From assembly GCA_030428705.1 (NCBI GenBank), contig JAUIDI010000002.1, positions 859,374 through 923,373 of the forward strand: DNA of 64,000 nucleotides, given 5' to 3'. Numbering within the stretch: the first letter of the stretch is position 1; each line of letters opens with the position of its first letter. Origin of the DNA: Bacteroidia bacterium (lineage in GTDB: Bacteria; Bacteroidota; Bacteroidia; Flavobacteriales; Flavobacteriaceae). Of the stretch, positions 45,784-54,185 are shown one piece after another. The notes beneath the pieces are model-generated. The model had not been told where the DNA came from. It searched no databases and saw only the letters and a list, made by a program, of their open reading frames with translations. The position numbers and the translations under genes are program-made.

Positions 45784-46862
45784 TGCCCGGGTTTGATAAT
45801 TGGTGTATCAGGATTTAGGCCTTCGAGAATTTCTACTTTATCCAAACTTTGAAGTCCGGTTTTGACCTCGACAAGTCCGTCTTCGGTCTGTACCTGGTTG
45901 CCGTTTACCAAGTATGACCTTGGAATTACAAAAACATCCTCCCGCTTTGCGATAACGATATTTCCTTCTCCAGCCAGACCTGGGTACAATGTCACCGGCG
46001 CCTTGTCAAAAAGTGCTTCTACCCTGAAAGTTTGGGAACGCTTATCCTTTTGGGGATAGATCTTACTGACCCTTGCCTCGAATACCTGATCTTGATAGGC
46101 GTCCAAGGTCACCAAAACCTTTTGGTCTTTCTTTACTTTTACGATATCGACCTCATCGACCAAAAGTTCGATGATGAAAGCGGTCGCACTACCGATCGCC
46201 GCCAAGGGATCAAGAGTGGTTACGATTTCCCCGGGTTCTTTAAAAAGTGCGTACACTTTGCCGTCTATTTTGCTGGCTACCGTAAAATCCCCCGTATTGA
46301 TTTTAGAGGCCTCATAGTTATTTTTTGCCTGCTGTACTTGGGTTCGCAACTCGTTCTTGGTCCGATCGTATCTGCTCTTTAAAAGGTTCAGATTGTTCAG
46401 GGAAAGGTCATAGGCCAATCTACGATTGTCGTATTCGATTTTAGAACCTATTTGTTGTTCCCATAGCCGTTTTTGTCTGAAAAAGTTTATGGAGTCGTTT
46501 TGAAGCTTTAGGGTCGCCGCCTGTATCTCATCTTCCAACGCTTTTAAGATAGCGGAGCTCCCATCATAATTCTCTTGAGCCAATTGCAGGGCGAGTTTGG
46601 CATTTTCAGTATTGAGTTTTGGTGTATTGTTGATGATCTGCGCCAAGGGTGTTTCCTTTTGTACTATATCCCCCTCCTCTACCAAATTCATATCAAGAAT
46701 ACCGGCAACGGCGGCAAAGGCCTGATATAGGCTATCGGGTTGAACGGTTACCGAGGAATATACCGACTCGGTAAGTGCCGTTTTCTCAGGAAATATCCTC
46801 TCTTGCCCCTCCCCACAAGAAAACATTAAAAAAAGAAGAAAAACACATCTGACAAAACGCAT
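45780..46862 (-). CDS. Periplasmic adaptor (HlyD/MacA family) lipoprotein
   Basis: 360 residues from the ATG at 46862, placing the lipoprotein signal FVRCVFLLFLMFSC (Cys ~15) at the N-terminus. An in-frame ATG further upstream would bury it. The adaptor has a short barrel/lipoyl half (AGILDMNLVEEGDIV), a coiled-coil hairpin (~85-190, LQLAQENYDGSSAILKALE to QVQQAKNNYEASKIN) and the second lipoyl half (VASKIDGKVYALF). It links the inner-membrane permease to an outer-membrane channel not seen here. First gene of the export operon, divergent from raiA across the operator at 46980. Confidence 0.88.
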   Translation of the reverse strand: MRFVRCVFLLFLMFSCGEGQERIFPEKTALTESVYSSVTVQPDSLYQAFAAVAGILDMNLVEEGDIVQKETPLAQIINNTPKLNTENAKLALQLAQENYDGSSAILKALEDEIQAATLKLQNDSINFFRQKRLWEQQIGSKIEYDNRRLAYDLSLNNLNLLKSRYDRTKNELRTQVQQAKNNYEASKINTGDFTVASKIDGKVYALFKEPGEIVTTLDPLAAIGSATAFIIELLVDEVDIVKVKKDQKVLVTLDAYQDQVFEARVSKIYPQKDKRSQTFRVEALFDKAPVTLYPGLAGEGNIVIAKREDVFVIPRSYLVNGNQVQTEDGLVEVKTGLQSLDKVEILEGLNPDTPIIKPGQ

Positions 46863-46979
46863 ATTAATCGGGAAAGTGGGTTCGTAATTACTAAATGTAG
46901 TAATAATCCTTTGAAACATAGAGGTTGGAGGCGTCAGATTTATTGCGGACAAATTTTGGCAACGTTACTAGTTTTAACA

Positions 46980-47023
46980 ATGATAATTGTCATAAGATTT
47001 ATGGTAATGTGCATTTACCTTTG
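46980..47023 (+). promoter_or_regulatory. FNR-like operator and -7 box upstream of raiA-usp
   Basis: ATGATAATTGTCAT (46980-46993), 22 nt, then TACCTTTG (47016-47023), an exact TAnnTTTG box 19 nt before raiA. The palindrome centre lies about 29 nt upstream of the box, consistent with activation near -41. One of five sites with the same layout. On the minus strand, 22 nt the other way, AAAATTTG (46957-46950) is a weaker box facing the export operon. Confidence 0.75.
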
Positions 47024-47042
47024 AGGTTTAAAACAGTAAACC

Positions 47043-47342
47043 ATGACCATAGAAATTCAATATGTACAGATGTCGACAAGTGACAGCATGAACGATCTTG
47101 TAACCGAAAAGCTAAATAAATTGGCAAAAAAATATGATTGGTTGATTCGTGCCCAAGTCCATTTTAAGTTAGAGAACGATCCTTCGGGAAACGGCAAAAT
47201 CTGTGAAATCGAATTGAGCGCTCCCGGGCCAAGAATCTTTGCAAAGTCGAACACCGATGATTTTGAAAAATCGTTGAACCAAACACTACACGAATTGGAC
47301 GGTCAATTGCGCAAAAAGAAAACCATAATGAAAAAGCATTAA
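47043..47342 (+). CDS. raiA: Ribosome hibernation factor (short HPF/RaiA-type)
   Basis: 99 residues, single N-terminal HPF/YfiA domain (TIEIQYVQMSTSDSMNDLV, SAPGPRIFAKSNTDDFEKS). It binds 16S rRNA in the decoding centre and holds ribosomes inactive in low-energy conditions. Only the short form: no C-terminal dimerisation domain. It is co-transcribed with usp 22 bp later under an FNR-like site. In other bacteria this gene is often under anoxia or stationary-phase control, which fits. Confidence 0.92.
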   Translation: MTIEIQYVQMSTSDSMNDLVTEKLNKLAKKYDWLIRAQVHFKLENDPSGNGKICEIELSAPGPRIFAKSNTDDFEKSLNQTLHELDGQLRKKKTIMKKH

Positions 47343-47364
47343 TCATGCGCACATAAATCAGTCT

Positions 47365-48204
47365 ATGATGAACAAGATTCTTGTACCGGTCGATTTTTCA
47401 GAACATTCGGAATACGCTTTGGAAGTTGCCGCAACACTCGCCAAAAAGCATAGGGCCGAGATTGTTGTACTTCATATGTTAGGCCTTTCGGAGGCCGTTT
47501 TCACCAAAGACGATTCTCAGGAATTCATGGAGGCCCAGTTCTATATGAAACTTTCCAAAAAAAGATTCTCCGAGTTTTTGGAAAAACCCTATCTAAAGGG
47601 TATCAAAGTATCGGAAACGGTACAGAACTATAAAATTTTCAGTGAAATCCACAATGTTGCCGAAGAGCAAGACATCGATTTGATAGTAATGGGGTCGCAC
47701 GGTGCGGGCGGGCTGAGTGAAATATTCGTAGGCTCCAACACTGAAAAAGTGGTTCGAACATCTGAAGTACCTGTGCTTGTAATCAAGAAAAAAGCTTCCG
47801 ATTTTAAGATAGAAAAAGTGATCCTGGGCTTCGATTTTCAAATCGAAAACAAGAATGCCTATCAAAAAGCGATCAAATTATTCAATGGCATGCACGCCAA
47901 GATTCATTTGGTACAGGTGAACCTTCCAGGATTAAATTTCAGGAGTACAACAGAAATCCAGGAAGAAATAGACAAATTTCTAAGGGTTGCCCATCACGGT
48001 GATTTACCCCCTAGCGTCGAGATTCATAAAATTTCGGACTATTCGGTGGAAAGTGGCATTTATAACCATGCTCGTAAGGTCGACGCCGATCTTATTGCCG
48101 TATTGACCCATGGTCGCAGCGGACTTGCACACTTTTTTAAGGGCAGCATTGGTGAAGACTTGGCCAATCATGCCCAACTGCCCGTGATGACTTTCAAAAT
48201 CTAG
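47365..48204 (+). CDS. Universal stress protein (tandem UspA domains)
   Basis: 279 residues: two Usp domains. The first (~1-140) carries MGSHGAGGLSEIFVGSNTE, the ATP-binding G-2x-G-9x-G(S/T) pattern. The second (~150-279) ends THGRSGLAHFFKGSIGED, also intact. Cytosolic; the function is tied to survival in starvation or anoxia. Second gene after raiA; another tandem Usp lies at 56593 under the same type of operator. Confidence 0.9.
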   Translation: MMNKILVPVDFSEHSEYALEVAATLAKKHRAEIVVLHMLGLSEAVFTKDDSQEFMEAQFYMKLSKKRFSEFLEKPYLKGIKVSETVQNYKIFSEIHNVAEEQDIDLIVMGSHGAGGLSEIFVGSNTEKVVRTSEVPVLVIKKKASDFKIEKVILGFDFQIENKNAYQKAIKLFNGMHAKIHLVQVNLPGLNFRSTTEIQEEIDKFLRVAHHGDLPPSVEIHKISDYSVESGIYNHARKVDADLIAVLTHGRSGLAHFFKGSIGEDLANHAQLPVMTFKI

Positions 48205-48312
48205 TTCATGGGCACTTCGTGTTTTTTGCATTGTCCGCGACACCAATGTCCATGCAAAAGTTGACCGTCATTTGAAAATCTTCATGTACAAATCCACAAT
48301 ATGCCTCAAGAC

Positions 48313-48356
48313 CTGACTTTGGTCATAAAACCCTTGCTCGGAAGCCCATAATTTTG
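48313..48356 (+). promoter_or_regulatory. FNR-like operator and -7 box upstream of ppdK
   Basis: CTGACTTTGGTCAT (48313-48326), 22 nt, TAATTTTG (48349-48356), an exact TAnnTTTG. The first base differs from the ATGA consensus, but the core TGAC-N4-GTCA is a perfect palindrome. The leader to ppdK is about 40 nt. Confidence 0.72.
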
Positions 48357-48396
48357 GGGTACGATTTTTAAAGGAAAGTTTATTAAAGCATAAAAT

Positions 48397-51123
48397 ATGG
48401 AAGTAATGGAAAAGACCCGTACCAGGGTTTACCGATTTGGCAACAAGACTGCCGATGGTAGCAGCAAGATGAAAAATCTTTTAGGTGGCAAGGGTGCCAA
48501 CCTAGCTGAAATGAGCGTTATTGGTATTCCCGTACCGCCAGGTTTTACCATTACCACCGAAGTTTGTACCGAGTACAATGAGTTGGGAAGGGAAACCATT
48601 GTCAATTTGATCAAAGATGAGATTGAATCGGCCATTGAAAATATAGAGGGTATAATGGGTTCCGTATTCGGAGATCGAGACAACCCCTTATTACTTTCGG
48701 TTCGTTCTGGCGCACGTGTATCGATGCCTGGTATGATGGATACGGTTCTTAATCTAGGCCTTAATGATGAAGTCGTTCAGGGCTTGGCATCCAAGACCGG
48801 CAATGAACGGTTTGCCTGGGATTCTTATCGAAGGTTCATTCAAATGTACGGTGGGGTCGTGTTGGGAATGAAACCGGAGTCAAAAGATGATATAGACCCA
48901 TTTGAGGAAATAATGGAACACCTCAAACACAAAAGGGAAATTGAACTTGATACACAGTTTACCGTTCAAGATCTAAAAGATTTGGTCTACGATTTCAAGG
49001 ATGCGGTGAAAAAACGTACCGGCAAAAATTTCCCCACAGATCCCTGGGGGCAATTATGGGGGGCTATAATGGCTGTATTCAATAGCTGGAACGGTGATCG
49101 CGCAGTCTACTATCGCAAAATGAACGGTTACCCCTCCGAATGGGGCACCGCGGTCAACGTTCAGGCCATGGTCTATGGTAATATGGGCGAAAATTCAGGT
49201 ACAGGCGTATGCTTTACCCGAGACGCCGCCACAGGCGAAAATGTTTTTAACGGAGAATATTTGATCAACGCGCAGGGAGAAGACGTAGTGGCCGGTGTTC
49301 GAACCCCACAGCAGATTACAAAGCTGGGGTCGCAACGTTGGGCCGAATTGGCAAAAATAGAGGAAATCGATAGGGCCGAGAATTATCCTTCCTTGGAAGA
49401 ATTAATGCCTACCATGTACAAAGAACTTTTTAAGTATCAAGATATCCTTGAAAAGCATTATAGCGATATGCAGGATATGGAGTTTACCATTCAAGATGGC
49501 AAACTCTGGATTCTTCAGACCCGCAACGGCAAACGTACGGGTGCGGCCATGGTCAAGATCGCGATGGATTTATTGAAAGATGGCCAAATCGAAGAAAAAG
49601 AAGCATTGTTGAGAATCGAACCGAACAAGCTTGATGAACTTCTTCACCCGGTATTCGACCCGAAAGCGATAAAGCGGGCAAATATCATCGCCCAGGGCCT
49701 ACCCGCCTCACCCGGAGCGGCAACAGGTCAGATAGTCTTCTTTGCCGAAAACACCAAAAAATTCAAGAATACCATTTTGACAAGAATAGAAACCTCGCCC
49801 GAAGACTTGGAAGGGATGAACCTCGCAAAAGGAATTCTGACCGCACGAGGAGGCATGACCTCGCATGCGGCGGTAGTGGCCAGAGGTATGGGAAAATGTT
49901 GTATTTCGGGGGCAGGGGCCCTCAAAATCGATTACAAGAACCGGACTTTGACCGTCGATGGCAAAGAATATCATGAAGGCGACTGGATTTCTTTGAACGG
50001 TTCTACCGGAAATATCATTGAAGGAAAAGTAGCGACCTGCCAACCCGAATTGAGCGGTGAGTTCGCAGAGGTCATGAACCTGGCCGACAAATACGGTACG
50101 ATGCAAGTAAGAACGAATGCGGACACCCCGAAGGATGCCGAAGTAGCCCGTAATTTTGGTGCACAAGGCATCGGTCTTGCAAGAACGGAACATATGTTTT
50201 TCGAAGTCGACCGGATCAAGGCCATGCGCGAAATGATCTTGGCCGATACGGTCAAGGGCAGGAAAAATGCTTTGGAAGAATTGTTGCCCATGCAACGTGC
50301 CGATTTTGAAGGCATTTTCGAAGCAATGCAAGACCTTCCGGTCACGGTAAGGTTACTCGACCCGCCATTGCATGAATTCGTGCCCCACCAATTGGCTACA
50401 CAAAAGGAATTGGCCGAAGATATGCATATTTCCCTGGCCGCTGTAAAAGGCAAAGTCGCCGAACTCCACGAGTTCAACCCCATGTTGGGCCATAGGGGTT
50501 GTCGCTTGGGCAATACCTATCCTGAAATTACCGAAATGCAGACACGGGCCATTATCGAGGCCGCACTCAACTTAAAGGAAAAAGGAATTACAGCAAAGCC
50601 CGAAATTATGGTCCCGTTGGTAGGCACCTATGAAGAATTCGTAGCGCAAGAGAAGATTATTCGAGAAACGGCCCAAAAAGTATTCGAAGAATATGAAGAC
50701 TCTGTTGAGTTTCTAGTGGGAACCATGATCGAAATTCCCAGGGCCGCCCTTATGGCAAACAAAATTGCGGAAAGGGCCGAATTTTTCTCTTTTGGAACAA
50801 ACGACCTTACGCAGATGACCTTTGGGTATAGCCGCGATGATGCCGGCAAATTTCTACCGATCTATTTGGAAAAAGGAATTCTCAAGGTCGATCCTTTTGA
50901 GGTCTTGGACCAAGAAGGTGTCGGCCAGCTGGTCAAAATGGCCACGGAAAGAGGAAGGAGTGCCAAACCACAGCTTAAAGTGGGGATTTGCGGTGAACAT
51001 GGTGGTGAACCAAGTTCGGTCGAATTCTGCCATAATACAGGTATGAACTATGTCAGTTGTTCCCCTTTTAGGGTTCCGATCGCCCGGGTGGCCTCTGCCC
51101 AAGCGGCCATATCCGGTAAATAA
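48397..51123 (+). CDS. ppdK: Pyruvate, phosphate dikinase
   Basis: A 908-residue protein, full length. The N-terminal ATP-grasp domain (LLGGKGANLAEM near 25; LSVRSGARVSMPGMMDTVLNL near 105-125), central swivelling domain with phospho-His in GGMTSHAAVVARG (~489), and C-terminal PEP/pyruvate TIM barrel with GICGEHGGEP containing the catalytic Cys. It interconverts pyruvate + ATP + Pi with PEP + AMP + PPi. In an energy-limited cell it can serve PPi-conserving glycolysis. It is monocistronic under an FNR-like site. Confidence 0.97.
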   Translation: MEVMEKTRTRVYRFGNKTADGSSKMKNLLGGKGANLAEMSVIGIPVPPGFTITTEVCTEYNELGRETIVNLIKDEIESAIENIEGIMGSVFGDRDNPLLLSVRSGARVSMPGMMDTVLNLGLNDEVVQGLASKTGNERFAWDSYRRFIQMYGGVVLGMKPESKDDIDPFEEIMEHLKHKREIELDTQFTVQDLKDLVYDFKDAVKKRTGKNFPTDPWGQLWGAIMAVFNSWNGDRAVYYRKMNGYPSEWGTAVNVQAMVYGNMGENSGTGVCFTRDAATGENVFNGEYLINAQGEDVVAGVRTPQQITKLGSQRWAELAKIEEIDRAENYPSLEELMPTMYKELFKYQDILEKHYSDMQDMEFTIQDGKLWILQTRNGKRTGAAMVKIAMDLLKDGQIEEKEALLRIEPNKLDELLHPVFDPKAIKRANIIAQGLPASPGAATGQIVFFAENTKKFKNTILTRIETSPEDLEGMNLAKGILTARGGMTSHAAVVARGMGKCCISGAGALKIDYKNRTLTVDGKEYHEGDWISLNGSTGNIIEGKVATCQPELSGEFAEVMNLADKYGTMQVRTNADTPKDAEVARNFGAQGIGLARTEHMFFEVDRIKAMREMILADTVKGRKNALEELLPMQRADFEGIFEAMQDLPVTVRLLDPPLHEFVPHQLATQKELAEDMHISLAAVKGKVAELHEFNPMLGHRGCRLGNTYPEITEMQTRAIIEAALNLKEKGITAKPEIMVPLVGTYEEFVAQEKIIRETAQKVFEEYEDSVEFLVGTMIEIPRAALMANKIAERAEFFSFGTNDLTQMTFGYSRDDAGKFLPIYLEKGILKVDPFEVLDQEGVGQLVKMATERGRSAKPQLKVGICGEHGGEPSSVEFCHNTGMNYVSCSPFRVPIARVASAQAAISGK

Positions 51124-51164
51124 AAGGTCGTTTTGCAAGAAAAGTGCATTGCTGTTCTAAGTAA

Positions 51165-51192
51165 AAAGGTGGGGTCTAGGTGCTCCACCTTT
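51165..51192 (+). terminator. Weak hairpin after ppdK
   Basis: AAAGGTGG (51165-51172) pairs with CCACCTTT (51185-51192), 42 bp past ppdK, but no T run follows. Possible factor-dependent or inefficient terminator. Confidence 0.4.
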
Positions 51193-51280
51193 AAATCAGC
51201 ATCCACTCTGTTATTGTTTTCAAACAATTGAAAATCAGATATATAAAAACTTGCTTATGTAACTTTTGTTACGTTTTAAA

Positions 51281-51324
51281 ATGACCAATATCATAGAAAT
51301 CCAAAGGTGGTCAACTTAACTTTA
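51281..51324 (+). promoter_or_regulatory. FNR-like operator and -7 box upstream of sqr
   Basis: ATGACCAATATCAT (51281-51294), 22 nt, TAACTTTA (51317-51324), one base from TAnnTTTG. A second palindrome, GTAAC-TTTT-GTTAC (51259-51272), sits 8 bp upstream and could bind another regulator. ATG of sqr is 34 nt after the box. Confidence 0.72.
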
Positions 51325-51358
51325 CACTCATAAACAAGTCCACTTAAACCAAAAGGCG

Positions 51359-52606
51359 ATGAAGAATCTAGTTATTTTAGGTGCGGGCACCTCCGGCACT
51401 ATGATGGCGAACCATCTTGTAAAAAAACTTCCGAAAAAAGATTGGAAAATATCCATAGTAGACCAGTGCGAGACACACTACTACCAGCCTGGTTTCCTTT
51501 TTCTTCCTTTTGATATCTATACGAGCAAACAGGTGAAAAAAAATGGCAAGAAATTCATTCCGAAAGCCGTGGAATATATCAATGAAAAAATCGAACGCAT
51601 TGTTCCGGAAGAAAACAACGTACAACTTGCCAATGGTAAGGAACTTTCATATGACATTTTGATCATAGCTACCGGAACGGATATCGCACCGGAGGAAGTA
51701 GAAGGAATGAAAGGCCCTAAATGGCACAAGAACATTTTCGATTTCTATACTTATAAAGGAGCCAAGGCCTTGCGCAACAAGCTTCGAGAATGGGAAGGCG
51801 GAAAGTTGGTAGTGCACATTACCGAGATGCCCATTAAATGTCCCGTCGCCCCATTGGAATTCGCCTTTCTGGCCGATTCTTATTTCAAGAACAAGGGGAT
51901 GCGCGATAAGGTCGATATTACCTTTGTAACCCCTTTGGGCGGAGCTTTTACAAAGCCAAGGGCTACCACGGCACTGCACCATCTGCTCGAGGAGAAGGGC
52001 ATTTCCGAAGTGACCGATTTTGCAATAGAGCGCGTAGACTATAAGAACAATAAGATCATCGACTATGCCGATACCGAAGTCGAATACGACCTTTTGGTAA
52101 CGGTACCTACCAACATGGGCGATTCGGTAATCGAACGCTCCGGTTTAGGAGATGATCTCAACTTTGTACCGACCAACAAGGCGACCTTACAGAGTTTGGA
52201 CCATGAAAATATTTTCGCCATTGGCGATGCCACCAATCTGCCCGCGTCAAAAGCAGGATCCGTTGCCCACTTCGAGGCTGAAATATTGACCGAAAATATT
52301 GTTAGGTATACCAAAGGGATTCCCTTAAAAGATGAATTCGACGGCCATGCCAATTGCTTTGTCGAAACGGGTAACGGCAAAGCCCTGTTGATAGATTTCA
52401 ATTATACGCATGAACCCGTAGAAGGAACTTTTCCGTTCCCCGGGGTCGGACCCTTACAACTTTTAAAGGAAAGCCATACGAACCATATGGGCAAAATGGC
52501 CTTTAGGTGGATCTATTGGAACATGCTCATCAAGGGTGTTCACATTCCCTTTGTATCGGCTACTATGTCGGAAAAAGGAAAACATTTTGAAGAGGAAGTA
52601 CAGTAA
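51359..52606 (+). CDS. sqr: Sulfide:quinone oxidoreductase-type flavoprotein
   Basis: 415 residues, FAD Rossmann motif VILGAGTSGTMMANHL at the N-terminus, second dinucleotide site IGDATNLPASKAGSVAHFEA near 290. Cysteines at 37, 161 (MPIKCPVAPLE) and about 344 (HANCFVETG) match the SQR pattern, with the latter two as the redox pair. The C-terminal part is amphipathic, fit for membrane docking. It oxidises sulfide to sulfane sulfur and reduces quinone. It is first in an operon with tusE- and dsrE-like genes (18 and 21 bp gaps), so the sulfur may be passed to those carriers. Confidence 0.88.
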   Translation: MKNLVILGAGTSGTMMANHLVKKLPKKDWKISIVDQCETHYYQPGFLFLPFDIYTSKQVKKNGKKFIPKAVEYINEKIERIVPEENNVQLANGKELSYDILIIATGTDIAPEEVEGMKGPKWHKNIFDFYTYKGAKALRNKLREWEGGKLVVHITEMPIKCPVAPLEFAFLADSYFKNKGMRDKVDITFVTPLGGAFTKPRATTALHHLLEEKGISEVTDFAIERVDYKNNKIIDYADTEVEYDLLVTVPTNMGDSVIERSGLGDDLNFVPTNKATLQSLDHENIFAIGDATNLPASKAGSVAHFEAEILTENIVRYTKGIPLKDEFDGHANCFVETGNGKALLIDFNYTHEPVEGTFPFPGVGPLQLLKESHTNHMGKMAFRWIYWNMLIKGVHIPFVSATMSEKGKHFEEEVQ

Positions 52607-52624
52607 TAATTTTAAATAAACAAC

Positions 52625-52933
52625 ATGGAAAAAATCATATCAAACAAGACCATTTCAGTAAACGAAGAGGGATATCTTACCGATTTTTCACAGTGGGACA
52701 AAGAAATCGGTCTCGAAATCGCAAAGGAACAAGATATCGAAATGACCGATAAGCATTGGGAGGTAATCGACTATATTCACGACAAGTTCGAAAAAGAAGA
52801 ACCCTTATCGATTCGGGGAATCAAAAAAAGCGGGGTCATCGACATTAAGGAATTCTACCAATTGTTTCCTGGCGGACCACTTAAAAAAGCAACGATGATA
52901 GCCGGAATTCCAAAACCTAAAAGCTGTATCTAG
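52625..52933 (+). CDS. tusE: TusE/DsrC-family sulfur carrier, single-Cys form
   Basis: 102 residues, DsrC/TusE fold (DEEGYLTDFSQWDKEIG-like start, GGPLKKATMIAGIPKPKSC end). The penultimate Cys101 is the conserved sulfur-binding Cys. The second Cys of true DsrC, 11 residues earlier, is replaced by Thr90, so it resembles TusE rather than dissimilatory DsrC. It can carry a persulfide. Lies between sqr and a DsrE-like gene; no dsrAB in view. Confidence 0.88.
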   Translation: MEKIISNKTISVNEEGYLTDFSQWDKEIGLEIAKEQDIEMTDKHWEVIDYIHDKFEKEEPLSIRGIKKSGVIDIKEFYQLFPGGPLKKATMIAGIPKPKSCI

Positions 52934-52954
52934 AAACGATAAAAATATCAGATT

Positions 52955-53431
52955 ATGAGTAAGACCAAGGTAAAAAAAATGATGTTCATCTTGTCAAAGG
53001 CCACCATTGAAAACGTCTATGCGGCTTTTATCATGGCCAATGGCGCAAGAATGGAGGGTATCGAATCGGAGATATTTTTTACGTTTTTCGGATTGGAAGC
53101 CGTTCAAAAGAAAAAACTGGAACACCTTCATGTCGCAACGGTCGGTAACCCTGCCATGCATATCCCTACCATGCTGGGCGGATTACCCGGGGTAGAAGCC
53201 TTTGCCACCAAAATGATGAAGAAAGAAATGGAAGAATTGGACATTCCACCGGTCGGCGAATTTTTGGAAATCTTATCGGATTCAGGGTGTCGGCTTTGGG
53301 CCTGTAAATTGGCCGTCGATATGTTTCACCTTAAAGAAGAAGATCTTATCGACGAGATAGAAGGCATACTGACCATCGGTGATTTTTATAACAGGGCAGA
53401 TCAAGAAGGTACACAATTGCTTTTCATTTAA
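52955..53431 (+). CDS. DsrE/DsrF-like sulfur relay protein
   Basis: 158 residues, DsrE/DsrF/DrsH-like fold. The N-terminus KKMMFILSKATIENVYAAF is typical. Two cysteines in SDSGCRLWACKLAV (about 110-115) are candidates for persulfide binding. It probably takes part in moving sulfane sulfur produced by SQR. Last gene of the sqr operon; terminated at 53446. Confidence 0.87.
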   Translation: MSKTKVKKMMFILSKATIENVYAAFIMANGARMEGIESEIFFTFFGLEAVQKKKLEHLHVATVGNPAMHIPTMLGGLPGVEAFATKMMKKEMEELDIPPVGEFLEILSDSGCRLWACKLAVDMFHLKEEDLIDEIEGILTIGDFYNRADQEGTQLLFI

Positions 53432-53445
53432 CATTAACCTAATAC

Positions 53446-53478
53446 AAAAAACAACGGGACAAATCCCGTTGTTTTTTT
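53446..53478 (+). terminator. Rho-independent terminator, bidirectional
   Basis: ACAACGGGA-CAAA-TCCCGTTGT (53451-53472) flanked by A and T runs. Ends the sqr operon and also lies past the minus-strand gene at 53536. Confidence 0.9.
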
Positions 53479-53535
53479 ATTGCCTTCAATGAATCCTAAT
53501 TTGTGTTACTTGTCTTGACCTTATATTTTCAAGTG

Positions 53536-53991
53536 CTATTTTTCCATCAAATGGGCCAATTGCTCGCTTTCCAAAACATGTTCAGTTATGGTGAACAACT
53601 CTTTGCGGTTTTCGCGAACTTCTTTGACAAATTTTGCGATTTCATCTTCGAGTTCCTGATGTTCCTCCCTGAATTCAACGGAGTTGTTTTCCAAAGAGCC
53701 CTCGACCAAACTTGTCAAATGCGATAAATGTTCTTCGATTTTCACTAAGAGCGATTCACACTCCCTCGTGTCATCCAAAATTCCTTTTCCGACCTTTTGT
53801 ACTTCCTCTAAATTATCCTTTTGGGTAATCCAAATAAAATATTTGTCAATGAGGTGGTGCAGAAATTTGAGATCGTCCTTATAGAACAAAAGGTCCGATT
53901 TCCAGTGTTTCGTCAAGACATACAATTCTTGCCAGTTGGTCTCCTTTATAAATTCGGCCTTCGGCCTAGCTCTAAAATCAGTCATAACCAT
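53536..53991 (-). CDS. Hypothetical helical protein under the shared FNR-like site
   Basis: 151 residues, strongly charged and helical throughout, no Cys-metal motif except one Cys (ECESLL), coiled-coil potential at ~85-140 (EFREEHQELEDEIAKFVKEV). No recognised family. The ATG at 53991 is 16 nt after a -7 box on the minus strand that uses the operator at 54037. This ties it to the same regulon as the divergent histidine kinase gene. Function unknown. Confidence 0.72.
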   Translation of the reverse strand: MVMTDFRARPKAEFIKETNWQELYVLTKHWKSDLLFYKDDLKFLHHLIDKYFIWITQKDNLEEVQKVGKGILDDTRECESLLVKIEEHLSHLTSLVEGSLENNSVEFREEHQELEDEIAKFVKEVRENRKELFTITEHVLESEQLAHLMEK

Positions 53992-54006
53992 TGTGTTTTG
54001 ATTTTA

Positions 54007-54080
54007 TAAAAATAGTTCGATGCCTTGAAGAGCAAAATGATTTTTGTCATAAGAACCAAAGGTATTTGTAATCACCTTTA
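54007..54080. promoter_or_regulatory. Bidirectional FNR-like operator with two -7 boxes
   Basis: ATGATTTTTGTCAT (54037-54050) stands exactly midway between two -7 boxes, each 22 nt away: on the plus strand CACCTTTA (54073-54080) facing the histidine kinase gene, and on the minus strand TATTTTTA (54014-54007) facing the 53536 gene. This is the only site of the five with a clear box on both sides, and one of only two lying between divergent genes. Confidence 0.72.
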
Positions 54081-54185
54081 TAGATTGCGGTAGCTCATGG
54101 ACGACTCTATCGCTACCAGTGTTAAATTACTACGGTTTTCAAAAAAACCCATCTTAACAAAAGAGAAAAAAGGTAATTTTAAGCT

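Noticed and set aside
52625..52933. Dissimilatory DsrC
   Set aside because: The second C-terminal cysteine is Thr90 and no dsrAB genes are in view.
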